NCBI RefSeq assembly: GCF_900162615.1
Contig: NZ_FUFN01000009.1
Coordinates: forward strand, 960,402 to 1,024,401
Length of the DNA: 64,000 nucleotides
Direction: 5' to 3'
Origin: Virgibacillus proomii
GTDB lineage: Bacteria > Bacillota > Bacilli > Bacillales > Amphibacillaceae
Below, piece after piece: positions 8,909 to 16,505 of the stretch (the stretch's first letter is position 1; every line of letters starts with the position of its first letter). Position numbers and translations under genes: made by a program. Under the pieces are notes generated by a model that made no database searches, was not told the DNA's origin, and was given only the letters and a program-made list of their open reading frames with translations.

Positions 8909-9799
8909 TTGTATTACGATGCATTGCGAACATTTGTCACCCTTGTGGAAGTTAAAAACTTTACCAAAGCAGCAGAAAAGTTGCATATATCACAGCCAAG
9001 TGTGAGCTTACATATGAAAAATCTGGAGCAGGAACTAGGAACAAAGCTGGTAGTCCGCTCGCGAAAGTCATTCCAAGTATCACCGACGGGAGAGTTGTTA
9101 TACGACAGGGCGAAACAAATTATTCGTATCTACGAACAAACAAAACGAGATATTTTAGCGCATCATCAAATCGTCAAGGGCAAGTTGAAAATTGGTGCCA
9201 GTTTCACGATTGGGGAATACATTTTGCCAAATTTATTAGTAGATGTACATAATGCCTATCCAGAGCTTGAACTTGAAGTGATAATAGGTAATACAGAAGA
9301 AGTTGTACGACATGTACAATTATTTCACGTTGATATTGGCTTAATTGAGGGACAAACGAATAATAAAGAGTTAACTGTACATCCATTTATGCAAGATGAA
9401 TTATATGTTGTTGCTTCCATCCATCACCCGTTAACGGCCAAGAAACAAGTTACGATCGCTGACCTACAGAATCAACCATGGGTCTCTCGTGAAGAAGGTT
9501 CGGGTACACGTGAATACCTTGAACATGTTATTCGTTCTAATGGATTGAAAACAAAGTCCATCCTAACGATCAGCAGTAATCAGGGAGTTAAAGAAACGGT
9601 CATAAAAGGGATGGGCTTATCTCTACTGTCCCACAGTGTTATAGAGCGGGATGTTGCATTAAAGCAATTGGCAATTTTAAACTTACAGCGTATTCATTTT
9701 ACAAGAACTTTTTCCTATGTTTTCTCTCCTATTATGAAAAGCAAGCAAAATGTAGAAGCTTTTCTCAACATGTTGAAGAAGAAATGGCCGTATGAATAG
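8909..9799 (+). CDS. LysR-type regulator (CysL/YeiE-like)
   Basis: A 296-residue LysR-family regulator. The N-terminal winged helix (FTKAAEKLHISQPSVSLHMK, residues about 17-36) is followed by a periplasmic-binding-like effector domain from about residue 90 (KGKLKIGASFTIGEYILPNL). It starts with TTG, placed correctly behind AGGAGGGG. It is divergent from the YeiH-type exporter and probably controls it. The closest well-known relative by pattern is Bacillus subtilis CysL (YwfK). Its stop codon abuts the last, degenerate repeat of CRISPR array 1. Confidence 0.9.
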   Translation: MYYDALRTFVTLVEVKNFTKAAEKLHISQPSVSLHMKNLEQELGTKLVVRSRKSFQVSPTGELLYDRAKQIIRIYEQTKRDILAHHQIVKGKLKIGASFTIGEYILPNLLVDVHNAYPELELEVIIGNTEEVVRHVQLFHVDIGLIEGQTNNKELTVHPFMQDELYVVASIHHPLTAKKQVTIADLQNQPWVSREEGSGTREYLEHVIRSNGLKTKSILTISSNQGVKETVIKGMGLSLLSHSVIERDVALKQLAILNLQRIHFTRTFSYVFSPIMKSKQNVEAFLNMLKKKWPYE

Positions 9800-10227
9800 T
9801 GATGTCGCACTCATATAGAGTGCGACGACGTGCGCTTTGTTCCTGATACTCGCATTGGTGATGATTTCAATCCACGCACTCATATAGAGTGCGACCAAGA
9901 TATGGAGCAAAAGAAAAAGTTTGTGTTGATTTCAATCCACGCACTCATATAGAGTGCGACTCCGTGTGATAAAGAGAGTCAAAGGACAGAGGTGATTTCA
10001 ATCCACGCACTCATATAGAGTGCGACGTAACAACCATGCTAGAAATAGCGTTGGATTTATTATTTCAATCCACGCACTCATATAGAGTGCGACCAGCTTT
10101 TATTCTTACTTGTGCCACACTCATTTCATATTTCAATCCACGCACTCATATAGAGTGCGACAAACTCACCACAATTGCTTTTGATCGCTTCAACGATTTC
10201 AATCCACGCACTCATATAGAGTGCGAC
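9795..10227 (-). CRISPR. CRISPR array 1, type I-C, 7 repeats and 6 spacers
   Basis: The 32-base repeat reads, in crRNA sense (minus strand), GTCGCACTCTATATGAGTGC followed by GTGGATTGAAAT. Six full copies lie at 9864-9895, 9929-9960, 9995-10026, 10062-10093, 10130-10161 and 10196-10227. A seventh at 9795-9826 has lost its ATTGAAAT half and marks the trailer end. Spacers are 33-37 bases. The repeat hairpin CGCACTC/GAGTGCG is the type I-C kind processed by Cas5c. The leader is on the cas3 side, so transcription runs leftward. No two spacers look alike; their targets cannot be judged here. Confidence 0.97.
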
Positions 10228-10397
10228 TGCGATTTTGGTCAAAAGTAAGCCAAAATCGCCAAATTTCATAACATATTTACCCTTAATTTAACAAAAATTA
10301 GCCCTTTAAACAATGTATAACTTGCCACGAACTTAATTTCTTCCAAATATGCAGGTGCGAATCCCCCCGTAAAATCATGTGCACTTCACATTCACAC
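10228..10397 (-). promoter_or_regulatory. leader of CRISPR array 1
   Basis: About 170 bp, nearly identical on the minus strand to the leader of array 2 at 19322-19490. Next to the first repeat it has an inverted repeat GCGATTTTGG...CCAAAATCGC, likely an adaptation or anchoring element. Farther out, both leaders contain GTGAAGTGCACATGATTTT and GGGGGATTCGCACCTG. The leader promoter should lie here. Confidence 0.85.
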
Positions 10398-10511
10398 CTA
10401 GAAATTTTATCTAATATCAATCTACCCATATTGTATTATATTAATAATTAATTTCAATATTTTTTACAAATTAGAGAGATTTAAATTTAATAGGGAAAAA
10501 TACCCATATTC

Positions 10512-10543
10512 TTGTAGTCATGATTGATCAGGTGTGGTACAAT
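10512..10543 (+). promoter_or_regulatory. candidate cas3 promoter
   Basis: TGGTACAAT at 10535-10543 is an extended -10 (TGnTACAAT); TTGTAG at 10512 is a poorly spaced -35. The cas3 ATG is about 65 bp downstream. The rest of 10398-10609 is AT-rich without a gene. Confidence 0.45.
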
Positions 10544-10609
10544 CAACTCAAGTAGTATAGCTTTATTTTCTTTATTATTCTAGTAAATTGATGGTTAGGT
10601 TGTGATAAA

Positions 10610-13006
10610 ATGGATTTTATTGCCCATATTCGTCAAAGTGACAACAACGTTCAAACGGTAAAAGACCATTTAATAGAAGTAAAAGAGTTGGCTGAGCAAT
10701 ATGGTGCTCCTATGGGAATAAAATATTTATGTGGACTTGCAGGTGTGTTACATGATTTTGGTAAGTACAGTAATGCGTTTCGTGAATATATCATTCAAGC
10801 TGTTCATCATCCCGATGCACCTCCAAAGAGAGGGAGTGTAGACCATTCTACTGCGGGAGCAAAACTACTATTTGATTTGTTTCATAAAGATCATATAGTT
10901 CCTGAAAAAGCAATTGTTGCAGAAGTAGTAGGAAACGCTATTATCTCACATCATTCCTATCTTCATGATTTTTTTACACCTGAGTTAGATTCTAAATATT
11001 TAACACGCGTCCGAGATAAAGAAATACCTGAGTATGATTATATGGTTGAGAATTTTTTTACATATGTTATGAGTGAACGTGATTTCCATTATTATGTCGA
11101 TCAAGCTACAAAAGAGTTACTATTATTTATTCAAAATGAGCCTCCTGAATCTTGTGAAAAACAATTGATGTTTTTAACCAAGTTTATTTTTAGTACATTA
11201 ATTGATGCTGATCGCACTAATACAAGGTTATTTGAAGAAAATAAACACCAAACCTCTATAGATCATGAAGAACTATTCCAAAATTACTATGATAGATTAC
11301 AAGACAAAATAAACTCCTTTCAACATCATGAAAAAGCAAATACGCCAATTAATCAATTGCGTTCAAGCATGTCGGAACATTGCGATAGGTTTGCAGAGAA
11401 TCCCTCTGGTATTTATACTCTTTCTATACCTACAGGCGGCGGGAAAACTTTAGCCAGTTTACGCTACGCTTTAAAGCATGCATTATTACATAATAAAAAA
11501 CGCATTATATATGTTGTTCCATTTACCACGATTATTGAGCAGAACGCTGAAGAAGTAAGAAAAATAGTAAAAGATAATGAAAACGTTTTAGAACATCATT
11601 CTAATATCATTCTTGATGAAGAAGATAATGATGAGCATCAAGATGGTGTTGTAACAAAACAACAAAAACTGAAGTTAGCTAAGGATAATTGGGATGCACC
11701 AATTATTTTCACAACGATGGTACAGTTTTTAAATGTTTTTTATGCCAAAGGAAGTAGACATATTCGCCGCTTGCATCATTTAAGTGAGGCCGTAATTGTA
11801 TTTGATGAGGTGCAAAAAGTACCTGTTAAATGTATTTCTTTATTCAATCAGGCACTTAACTTTTTAAAAGCTTATGGTAAATCTAGTCTTCTCCTTTGTA
11901 CTGCAACACAACCTGCTTTGGATTTTGTTAAAAATAAACTAGAAATAAATACGGATGCGGAAATAGTAGAAAACCTTGACGATGTGGTGAAAGCTTTTAA
12001 ACGAGTGGAAATTATCGACAAAGCGACAGACGGAGGAATGGCTACTAGTGAATTAGCTGATTTTGTTAAAGAACAGATAAACCAGGTTCAAAATGTGTTA
12101 GTGATCTTAAACACAAAAACGGTTGTGAAAACGCTATATCAAGAGTTGGAACATAAAATGGATGATAAAGTAGCTGTTTATCACTTGAGTACATCTATGT
12201 GCGCCGCTCACCGAAATCATATTTTGCATGAAGTAAGAAACAAATTAAAAGCAAAAACGCCTGTTATTTGTATTAGTACTCAATTAATCGAAGCCGGGGT
12301 TGACATTAGCTTTGATTGTGTCATCCGTTCATTAGCTGGTTTAGATTCAATTGCTCAAGCTGCCGGACGCTGTAATCGGCATGGAGAAAAAGATATACAA
12401 CAAGTATATGTTATCGATCACCAAGAAGAACAGCTCAAATTTTTAAAAGAAATTGATGTGGGAAAGCAAATAACGAGGCGAATCTTAATTGATATGAAAC
12501 GGGATGAGAATGCCCATGGTGGTAATATGTTATCACCAAAAGCCATGGAACGTTATTTTCAAGAACTTTATGCGGAGCTTTCTAATGACTTAGATTATTA
12601 TATCCCATCTTTAAATAAGGATATGATGGAGTTGTTAATGGCTCCAAAGCATGAATCAGGTTATGTGGAAGCTTATATCAGTAAACATAACGAGCAGATT
12701 CCATTATTTATAACAAACAGCTATCGGACAGCTGCGAAATATTTTCAGGTAATAGATGATCATACGACTTCGGTTATTGTACCTTATAGAGAAGGAAAAG
12801 ATATTATAATAGAATTAAGCGGAAATATATCCATGGAGGATTTATCTAGATGCATGAAGAGAGCTCAGTACTACACGGTTAATTTGTATACATGTGAATT
12901 AGAGTTATTAATGAAAAACGATGGTCTGGTACCTTTCTTTGAAGGTAAAATTCTTGCATTAGAAGAAGGAGCTTATAGTAAGGAGTTTGGTTTTAATATA
13001 GGATAG
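10610..13006 (+). CDS. cas3: Cas3 nuclease-helicase (type I-C)
   Basis: A 798-residue single-chain Cas3. The N-terminal HD nuclease domain has LHDFGK at residues 47-52 and an HH pair in NAIISHHSYLHDF. The SF2 helicase has Walker A PTGGGKT at about 274-280, box II FDEVQ at about 397 and motif VI QAAGRCNRHG at about 582. Cascade recruits it to unwind and degrade target DNA. It opens the plus-strand cas locus. Unusually for I-C, it is separated from cas5c by 900 bp holding a small RNA gene and mobile-element debris. Confidence 0.97.
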   Translation: MDFIAHIRQSDNNVQTVKDHLIEVKELAEQYGAPMGIKYLCGLAGVLHDFGKYSNAFREYIIQAVHHPDAPPKRGSVDHSTAGAKLLFDLFHKDHIVPEKAIVAEVVGNAIISHHSYLHDFFTPELDSKYLTRVRDKEIPEYDYMVENFFTYVMSERDFHYYVDQATKELLLFIQNEPPESCEKQLMFLTKFIFSTLIDADRTNTRLFEENKHQTSIDHEELFQNYYDRLQDKINSFQHHEKANTPINQLRSSMSEHCDRFAENPSGIYTLSIPTGGGKTLASLRYALKHALLHNKKRIIYVVPFTTIIEQNAEEVRKIVKDNENVLEHHSNIILDEEDNDEHQDGVVTKQQKLKLAKDNWDAPIIFTTMVQFLNVFYAKGSRHIRRLHHLSEAVIVFDEVQKVPVKCISLFNQALNFLKAYGKSSLLLCTATQPALDFVKNKLEINTDAEIVENLDDVVKAFKRVEIIDKATDGGMATSELADFVKEQINQVQNVLVILNTKTVVKTLYQELEHKMDDKVAVYHLSTSMCAAHRNHILHEVRNKLKAKTPVICISTQLIEAGVDISFDCVIRSLAGLDSIAQAAGRCNRHGEKDIQQVYVIDHQEEQLKFLKEIDVGKQITRRILIDMKRDENAHGGNMLSPKAMERYFQELYAELSNDLDYYIPSLNKDMMELLMAPKHESGYVEAYISKHNEQIPLFITNSYRTAAKYFQVIDDHTTSVIVPYREGKDIIIELSGNISMEDLSRCMKRAQYYTVNLYTCELELLMKNDGLVPFFEGKILALEEGAYSKEFGFNIG

Positions 13007-13011
13007 ATGAG

Positions 13012-13056
13012 TAAAAATAACCTATCTTTGTATTGCTAAAAACAATGATAGGTTAC
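13012..13056 (-). terminator. terminator of the mini-CRISPR RNA
   Basis: Stem TAACCTATC/GATAGGTTA with a loop that can form ATTG/CAAT, followed on the minus strand by TTTTTAC. On the plus strand the hairpin is followed by ACTTCCC, so it is directional and does not serve cas3. Confidence 0.75.
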
Positions 13057-13102
13057 TTCCCAAATAAAACAATATATATTTCAATCCGCGCTTAACTGCG
13101 AC
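13012..13102 (-). ncRNA. mini-CRISPR guide RNA (CreA/CreR-like)
   Basis: Minus-strand transcription unit of about 90 nt. It begins with a shortened CRISPR repeat (GTCGCAGTTAAGC then GCGGATTGAAAT, 13102-13078) that keeps the first 6 and last 10 bases of the 32-base repeat but has only a 3-bp CGC/GCG stem. The 11-base crRNA handle length is preserved (CGGATTGAAAT). A guide region follows (ATATATTGTTTTATTTGGG...), then an intrinsic terminator. A TGCTATAAT promoter places +1 at the first base of the repeat. The guide matches a site at 13145-13160 at positions 1-5, 7-11 and 13-16, behind a TTC PAM. The sequence shows all this; function in repression with Cascade is inferred from CreTA/CreR systems. 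Confidence 0.8.
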
Positions 13103-13108
13103 AAATTT

Positions 13109-13117
13109 ATTATAGCA
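13109..13117 (-). promoter_or_regulatory. extended -10 promoter of the mini-CRISPR RNA
   Basis: Minus-strand TGCTATAAT is a perfect extended -10 (TGn plus TATAAT). Six bases (AAATTT) separate it from the first G of the repeat-like element. A T-rich -35 region lies near 13132-13137. Confidence 0.8.
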
Positions 13118-13141
13118 TATTTAATTGATATAAAAAACGTG

Positions 13142-13179
13142 TTCATATACTGTTTAATTTTAATTGAATTTCCAAGAAT
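13142..13179 (+). promoter_or_regulatory. predicted Cascade target site with TTC PAM
   Basis: TTC at 13142-13144 is the type I-C PAM. The following bases ATATACTGTTTAATTT match the mini-CRISPR guide except at positions 6 and 12, the bases that type I Cascade flips out and does not read. A bound Cascade of about 35 bp would cover the -35 hexamer at 13164-13169. Confidence 0.75.
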
Positions 13180-13191
13180 TGTGTGTAATAA
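13164..13191 (+). promoter_or_regulatory. promoter of the HTH (OrfA-like) gene
   Basis: TTGAAT, 16 bases, TAATAA, with TGTG just before the -10. It lies 46 bp upstream of an AGGAGG site and the ATG at 13237, and overlaps the predicted Cascade target. Confidence 0.6.
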
Positions 13192-13236
13192 TTATAAAAA
13201 GCTTATTCATTTTATTACAGTTTAGGAGGCTTTTAG

Positions 13237-13518
13237 ATGTCAAAGATCAGAAGAAGATTTACAGATGAATTTAAATCTCGAATAGTTAAACTTTATGAAA
13301 ACGGTAAACCTAAGAAGGATATTATTAAAGAATATAACCTAAACCCATCTACCTTTAATAATTGGATTAAAATTTATCAGAAAATGGGGGTTTGTAGGAG
13401 ATATAAAACCGGGAACCCAGAAAAATATGAATTAATCGAACTTCAGAAAGAAAATCAACGTTTACAATTAGAAAATTATATATTAAAAGAAGCAGCATTG
13501 ATTTTAGGAAGAAAATAG
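13237..13518 (+). CDS. IS3-type OrfA/HTH protein, solitary; candidate Cascade-repressed gene
   Basis: A 93-residue basic protein with an HTH_Tnp_1 domain (RRRFTDEFKSRIVKLYENGK, KPKKDIIKEYNLNPSTFNNW) and a C-terminal leucine-zipper-like coiled coil ending AALILGRK, as in IS3-family OrfA. No OrfB frame, frameshift site or terminal inverted repeats follow. It has a good promoter and AGGAGG site. It is divergent from the mini-CRISPR RNA whose target covers its promoter. It may be an IS leftover, a domesticated regulator, or the cargo of a CreTA-like module. Toxicity cannot be judged from sequence. Confidence 0.75.
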   Translation: MSKIRRRFTDEFKSRIVKLYENGKPKKDIIKEYNLNPSTFNNWIKIYQKMGVCRRYKTGNPEKYELIELQKENQRLQLENYILKEAALILGRK

Positions 13519-13579
13519 GGTATAAGTTCCTGTATTCTATTTTAAAAGTACGATCATAAAAGCCATTTAGGGAATTAAC

Positions 13580-13724
13580 GGAATGAATTCTTTTTCGTTC
13601 TTACTGAGAGACATGGTTAGTTCATTTAGAAGCTATAGACAGCTTTTCCAGATGACGACGAAAAGCTTCTTTTATATCCTGTTTTTTGCTATTGCTTTAT
13701 TGAATCTGTAGTAAGATGATTCAT
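13580..13724 (-). pseudogene. N-terminal remnant of an IS256-family transposase
   Basis: A minus-strand start (MNHLTTDSIKQ) with a good AAAGGAG site is followed by QKTGYKRSF-type sequence broken by several stops and a frame change. The order of fragments resembles IS256/Mutator transposase N-termini (MNHLTTD...EEVFRRHLEKA). No transposase body or terminal repeats remain. It lies in the 390-bp gap before cas5c; no other gene was seen there. Confidence 0.6.
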
Positions 13725-13905
13725 AGGGCAGTCTCCTTTTCTGTGAATTTTGTTTAGCTAACATTAATAAAAAGGGTCTTATTTTTCTATTTTCATTAAT
13801 AAGTTAATTCTACTTACACATACTCTCAAAAAAAGTTAATTAATAAAATATGTGCATCAAGAAAAGGTTAGTTTTAGAATTAATATAGTGAAAGGGGGTG
13901 AGACG

Positions 13906-14625
13906 ATGCGAAATGGGATTGAGTTTGAAGTATCAGGGAATTACGCTCTTTTTACAGATCCAATTACAAAGATAGGAGGAGAGAAGTTAACCTATCAAGT
14001 TCCTACCTATCAAGCCTTAAAAGGTATTGTTGAATCGATTTATTGGAAACCGACGTTATTGATGATTGTCGATGAGGTGCGAATTATGAATCCAATTCAA
14101 ATGGAGTCAAAAGGTATTCGTCCGATTGAATATAATGGTGGGAATACATTAGCAAACTATACCTATTTAAAAAATGTAAGATACCAGGTAAGGGCTCATT
14201 TTGAATTTAATATGAACCGTCCCGATTTGGTTTATGATAGAAACGAACATAAGCACCATAATATTTTAAAACGAGCCTTAAAAGCAGGAGGCAGACGAGA
14301 TGTATTCCTGGGAGCCAGGGAATGTCAAGCATATGTTGAACCATGTGTTTTTGGAGCAGGGAAAGGATTTTACGATGAGTATGCGGAGATCCATTTTGGC
14401 ACGATGGTTCATGGCATTAATTATCCCGATGAAACAGGAAATAATCAGATGGAAGTACGTCTCTGGAGTCCCGTTATGAAACATGGCACAATTACGTTTC
14501 CAAGGCCTGAGGATTGTAAGCATATACGACCAATAAAAAAAATGAAGCCAAAGCAGTTTAATCAAGCAAATATACAGTCAGCTGAGGAGCTGTTACAAGA
14601 ATTGACAGAGGAGGTGAGTAAATGA
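13906..14625 (+). CDS. cas5c: Cas5c (Cas5d) pre-crRNA endonuclease
   Basis: A 239-residue type I-C Cas5. In I-C systems this protein replaces Cas6: it cuts pre-crRNA at the base of the repeat hairpin and stays on the 5' handle in Cascade. Counting from the ATG at 13906, tyrosine falls at 46, lysine at 116 and histidine at 117, the same numbers as the catalytic triad of B. halodurans Cas5d. That also supports this start, behind AAAGGGGGTGAG, over an ATG 54 bp upstream. It overlaps cas8c by 4 bp. Confidence 0.96.
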   Translation: MRNGIEFEVSGNYALFTDPITKIGGEKLTYQVPTYQALKGIVESIYWKPTLLMIVDEVRIMNPIQMESKGIRPIEYNGGNTLANYTYLKNVRYQVRAHFEFNMNRPDLVYDRNEHKHHNILKRALKAGGRRDVFLGARECQAYVEPCVFGAGKGFYDEYAEIHFGTMVHGINYPDETGNNQMEVRLWSPVMKHGTITFPRPEDCKHIRPIKKMKPKQFNQANIQSAEELLQELTEEVSK

Positions 14626-16505
14626 GCTGGCTCTATCAACTATATGAAACCTATGAATCTAATTTAGATCGGGTAGGTGAGGTTGAGAAAACAAGTAATC
14701 AAAAAAATTTCACTTTATTACCCGTTTCTCATACAACGCAAAATGCACATATTGAGGTAACCGTTACAGAAGATGGGGAGTTTCATTCGGCAATGGTTCT
14801 TGATAAAGTAAATACATTAATTCCGTGTACAGAAGATTCTGCAAGTCGATCAGGATCAAAGATTGCTCCATATCCATTACATGATAAATTAAATTATGTT
14901 GCGGGGGATTTTGTAAAGTATGGAGGAAAAATAAAAAAAGAAGAGCCTTTTTCTTACTACATAGAACAATTAAAGGATTGGGCAACATCTTCTTACGGCC
15001 ATCCAAAAGTAAAGAGTATTTATAAGTATCTAAAAAAGAGACAATTAATCAAAGATTTAGTTGTAGACAATGTTATTTTTTTGGATGAAAACAACCATCT
15101 CATTAGTAAATGGCATAAAAAATATGAAGCAATTCATGGGGAAAAACCGAAAATTTTCTCTGTTATTAGCGATGGACAAGAGAGTGCGTTTATTCGTTTT
15201 AATGTCTATTCTCCCGATAAGCGTTTAACAAATGTTTGGGATGATAAAGAAGTATATAAATCGTTTATTAGTTATTACAATGGACAAGTTGCTGAAGAAG
15301 ATATTTGTTTTGTAACGGGAAATATGCAGGCAAGTACGCAAAGACATGCTAATAAAATAAGACATGCTGCTGATAAAGCAAAGCTAATATCCGCAAATGA
15401 TAAAACTGGATTTACCTTCAGAGGAAGGTTCAAAAAAAGTGAGGAAGCGGCAAATATTAGCTATGATGTTTCGCAAAAAGCCCACAATGCCTTAAAATGG
15501 CTTATTCGTCGTCAAGGGTACATGATAGATGAACGCGTTTTTCTTGTATGGGGAAATGACAAGTTAAATACATTGACGCCAATGATGGATACCTACTCTA
15601 TCCATCGGGATGTAGTTGTTAAACAAGCGATTAGATCAAATACGTTACAACATTTTGCAAATGAGGTTGCTAAAGCATTTGCAGGTTATAAACATGATTT
15701 ATCGCTGAAATCAAATGTCAATATTTTGATCTTAGATTCAGCAACTACTGGTCGTTTAGCTGTTTTATATTATCGGAATATGAACAAAGAATTGTATTTA
15801 CAAAGACTAGAATACTGGCATTCTACCTGTGTCTGGGAGCATCGGTATCGTAAAAATGATGAAAATCAATACATCCAATTTTTTGGAGCTCCAGCAACAA
15901 AAGATATTGCGTTTGCTGCTTATGGTCCGCGAGCCAGTGATAAGATTGTCAAAGACTTCATTTCGAGAATGATTCCATGCATTGTTGATAATCGGGAAAT
16001 ACCCCTAGATATTATCAGAAGTGCATTTTATCGTGCTTCTAACCCGGTGGCAATGGAAAAATGGGAGTGGGAAAAAACATTAAGCATAGCTTGTGCCTTA
16101 ATTAATAAAGGGGAGGGATTAGATGTGGCTTTAGATAATGAAATTAATGATCGTGATTATTTATTTGGTCGTCTATTGGCGCTTGCAGATGTTTTAGAAA
16201 GAAGAGCACTTGACCAGGATGAAACACGAGCAACAAACGCAATTCGTTATATGAACTCATTTTCACAGCACCCAGCACGTACGTGGAAAACATTACAAGA
16301 AAGTTTACAACCGTATCAAGTTAGACTTGGGAAAAAGGGTAATTATTTAGCTAGTTTAATCGATGATGTTGGTTCACGATTATCCATTGAGGATTTTAAT
16401 GATAAACCATTGTCAGGGAAATATTTATTGGGTTTTTACAGTCAACGCAGAGATTTATATCAAAAAAAGAAAGTAGAAAACAATAACGAGGAGAATGGGA
16501 AATGA
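14622..16505 (+). CDS. cas8c: Cas8c (Csd1) large subunit of Cascade
   Basis: A 627-residue Csd1-family protein. It recognises the PAM and positions Cas3 in the type I-C Cascade. Supporting patterns are the N-terminal MSWLYQLYETYESN, central FIRFNVYSPDKRLTNVWDD and NILILDSATTGRLAVLYYRN, and the helical C-terminus. It overlaps cas5c and cas7 by 4 bp each (ATGA-type couplings). Its last 126 codons can also be read from an internal start as Cas11c. Confidence 0.96.
   Translation: MSWLYQLYETYESNLDRVGEVEKTSNQKNFTLLPVSHTTQNAHIEVTVTEDGEFHSAMVLDKVNTLIPCTEDSASRSGSKIAPYPLHDKLNYVAGDFVKYGGKIKKEEPFSYYIEQLKDWATSSYGHPKVKSIYKYLKKRQLIKDLVVDNVIFLDENNHLISKWHKKYEAIHGEKPKIFSVISDGQESAFIRFNVYSPDKRLTNVWDDKEVYKSFISYYNGQVAEEDICFVTGNMQASTQRHANKIRHAADKAKLISANDKTGFTFRGRFKKSEEAANISYDVSQKAHNALKWLIRRQGYMIDERVFLVWGNDKLNTLTPMMDTYSIHRDVVVKQAIRSNTLQHFANEVAKAFAGYKHDLSLKSNVNILILDSATTGRLAVLYYRNMNKELYLQRLEYWHSTCVWEHRYRKNDENQYIQFFGAPATKDIAFAAYGPRASDKIVKDFISRMIPCIVDNREIPLDIIRSAFYRASNPVAMEKWEWEKTLSIACALINKGEGLDVALDNEINDRDYLFGRLLALADVLERRALDQDETRATNAIRYMNSFSQHPARTWKTLQESLQPYQVRLGKKGNYLASLIDDVGSRLSIEDFNDKPLSGKYLLGFYSQRRDLYQKKKVENNNEENGK
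16125..16505 (+). CDS. cas11c: Cas11c, small Cascade subunit from an internal start in cas8c
   Basis: Within cas8c, AAAGGGGAGGG lies 7 bases before an in-frame GTG at 16125-16127, codon 502 of cas8c. Translation from there gives a 126-residue helical protein beginning (M)ALDNEINDRDYLFGRLLAL. Type I-C systems are known to make the Cascade small subunit Cas11c from such an internal site, and the size fits. The ribosome binding site is one of the strongest in the operon. Expression is inferred, not shown. Confidence 0.8.
   Translation: MALDNEINDRDYLFGRLLALADVLERRALDQDETRATNAIRYMNSFSQHPARTWKTLQESLQPYQVRLGKKGNYLASLIDDVGSRLSIEDFNDKPLSGKYLLGFYSQRRDLYQKKKVENNNEENGK

Noticed and set aside
10036..10248. 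Open frame with repeated FNPRTHIECD-type words on the plus strand
   Set aside because: It is a translation of CRISPR repeats and spacers; similar frames at 9683-9910, 19447-19668 and 19773-20012 have the same cause. None has a ribosome binding site.
10424..10441. Second possible target of the mini-CRISPR guide upstream of cas3 (ATATTGTATTATATT)
   Set aside because: It mismatches the guide at seed positions 1 and 2 and lacks a TTC PAM; the similarity is what AT-rich DNA gives by chance.
13012..13056. Hairpin taken as the terminator of cas3
   Set aside because: On the plus strand it is followed by ACTTCCC with no U-tract, while on the minus strand it is followed by TTTTT; it fits the opposite transcript.
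13237..13905. Complete insertion sequence between cas3 and cas5c
   Set aside because: No OrfB, no intact transposase and no terminal inverted repeats with target duplication were found; only an OrfA and an IS256 start remain.
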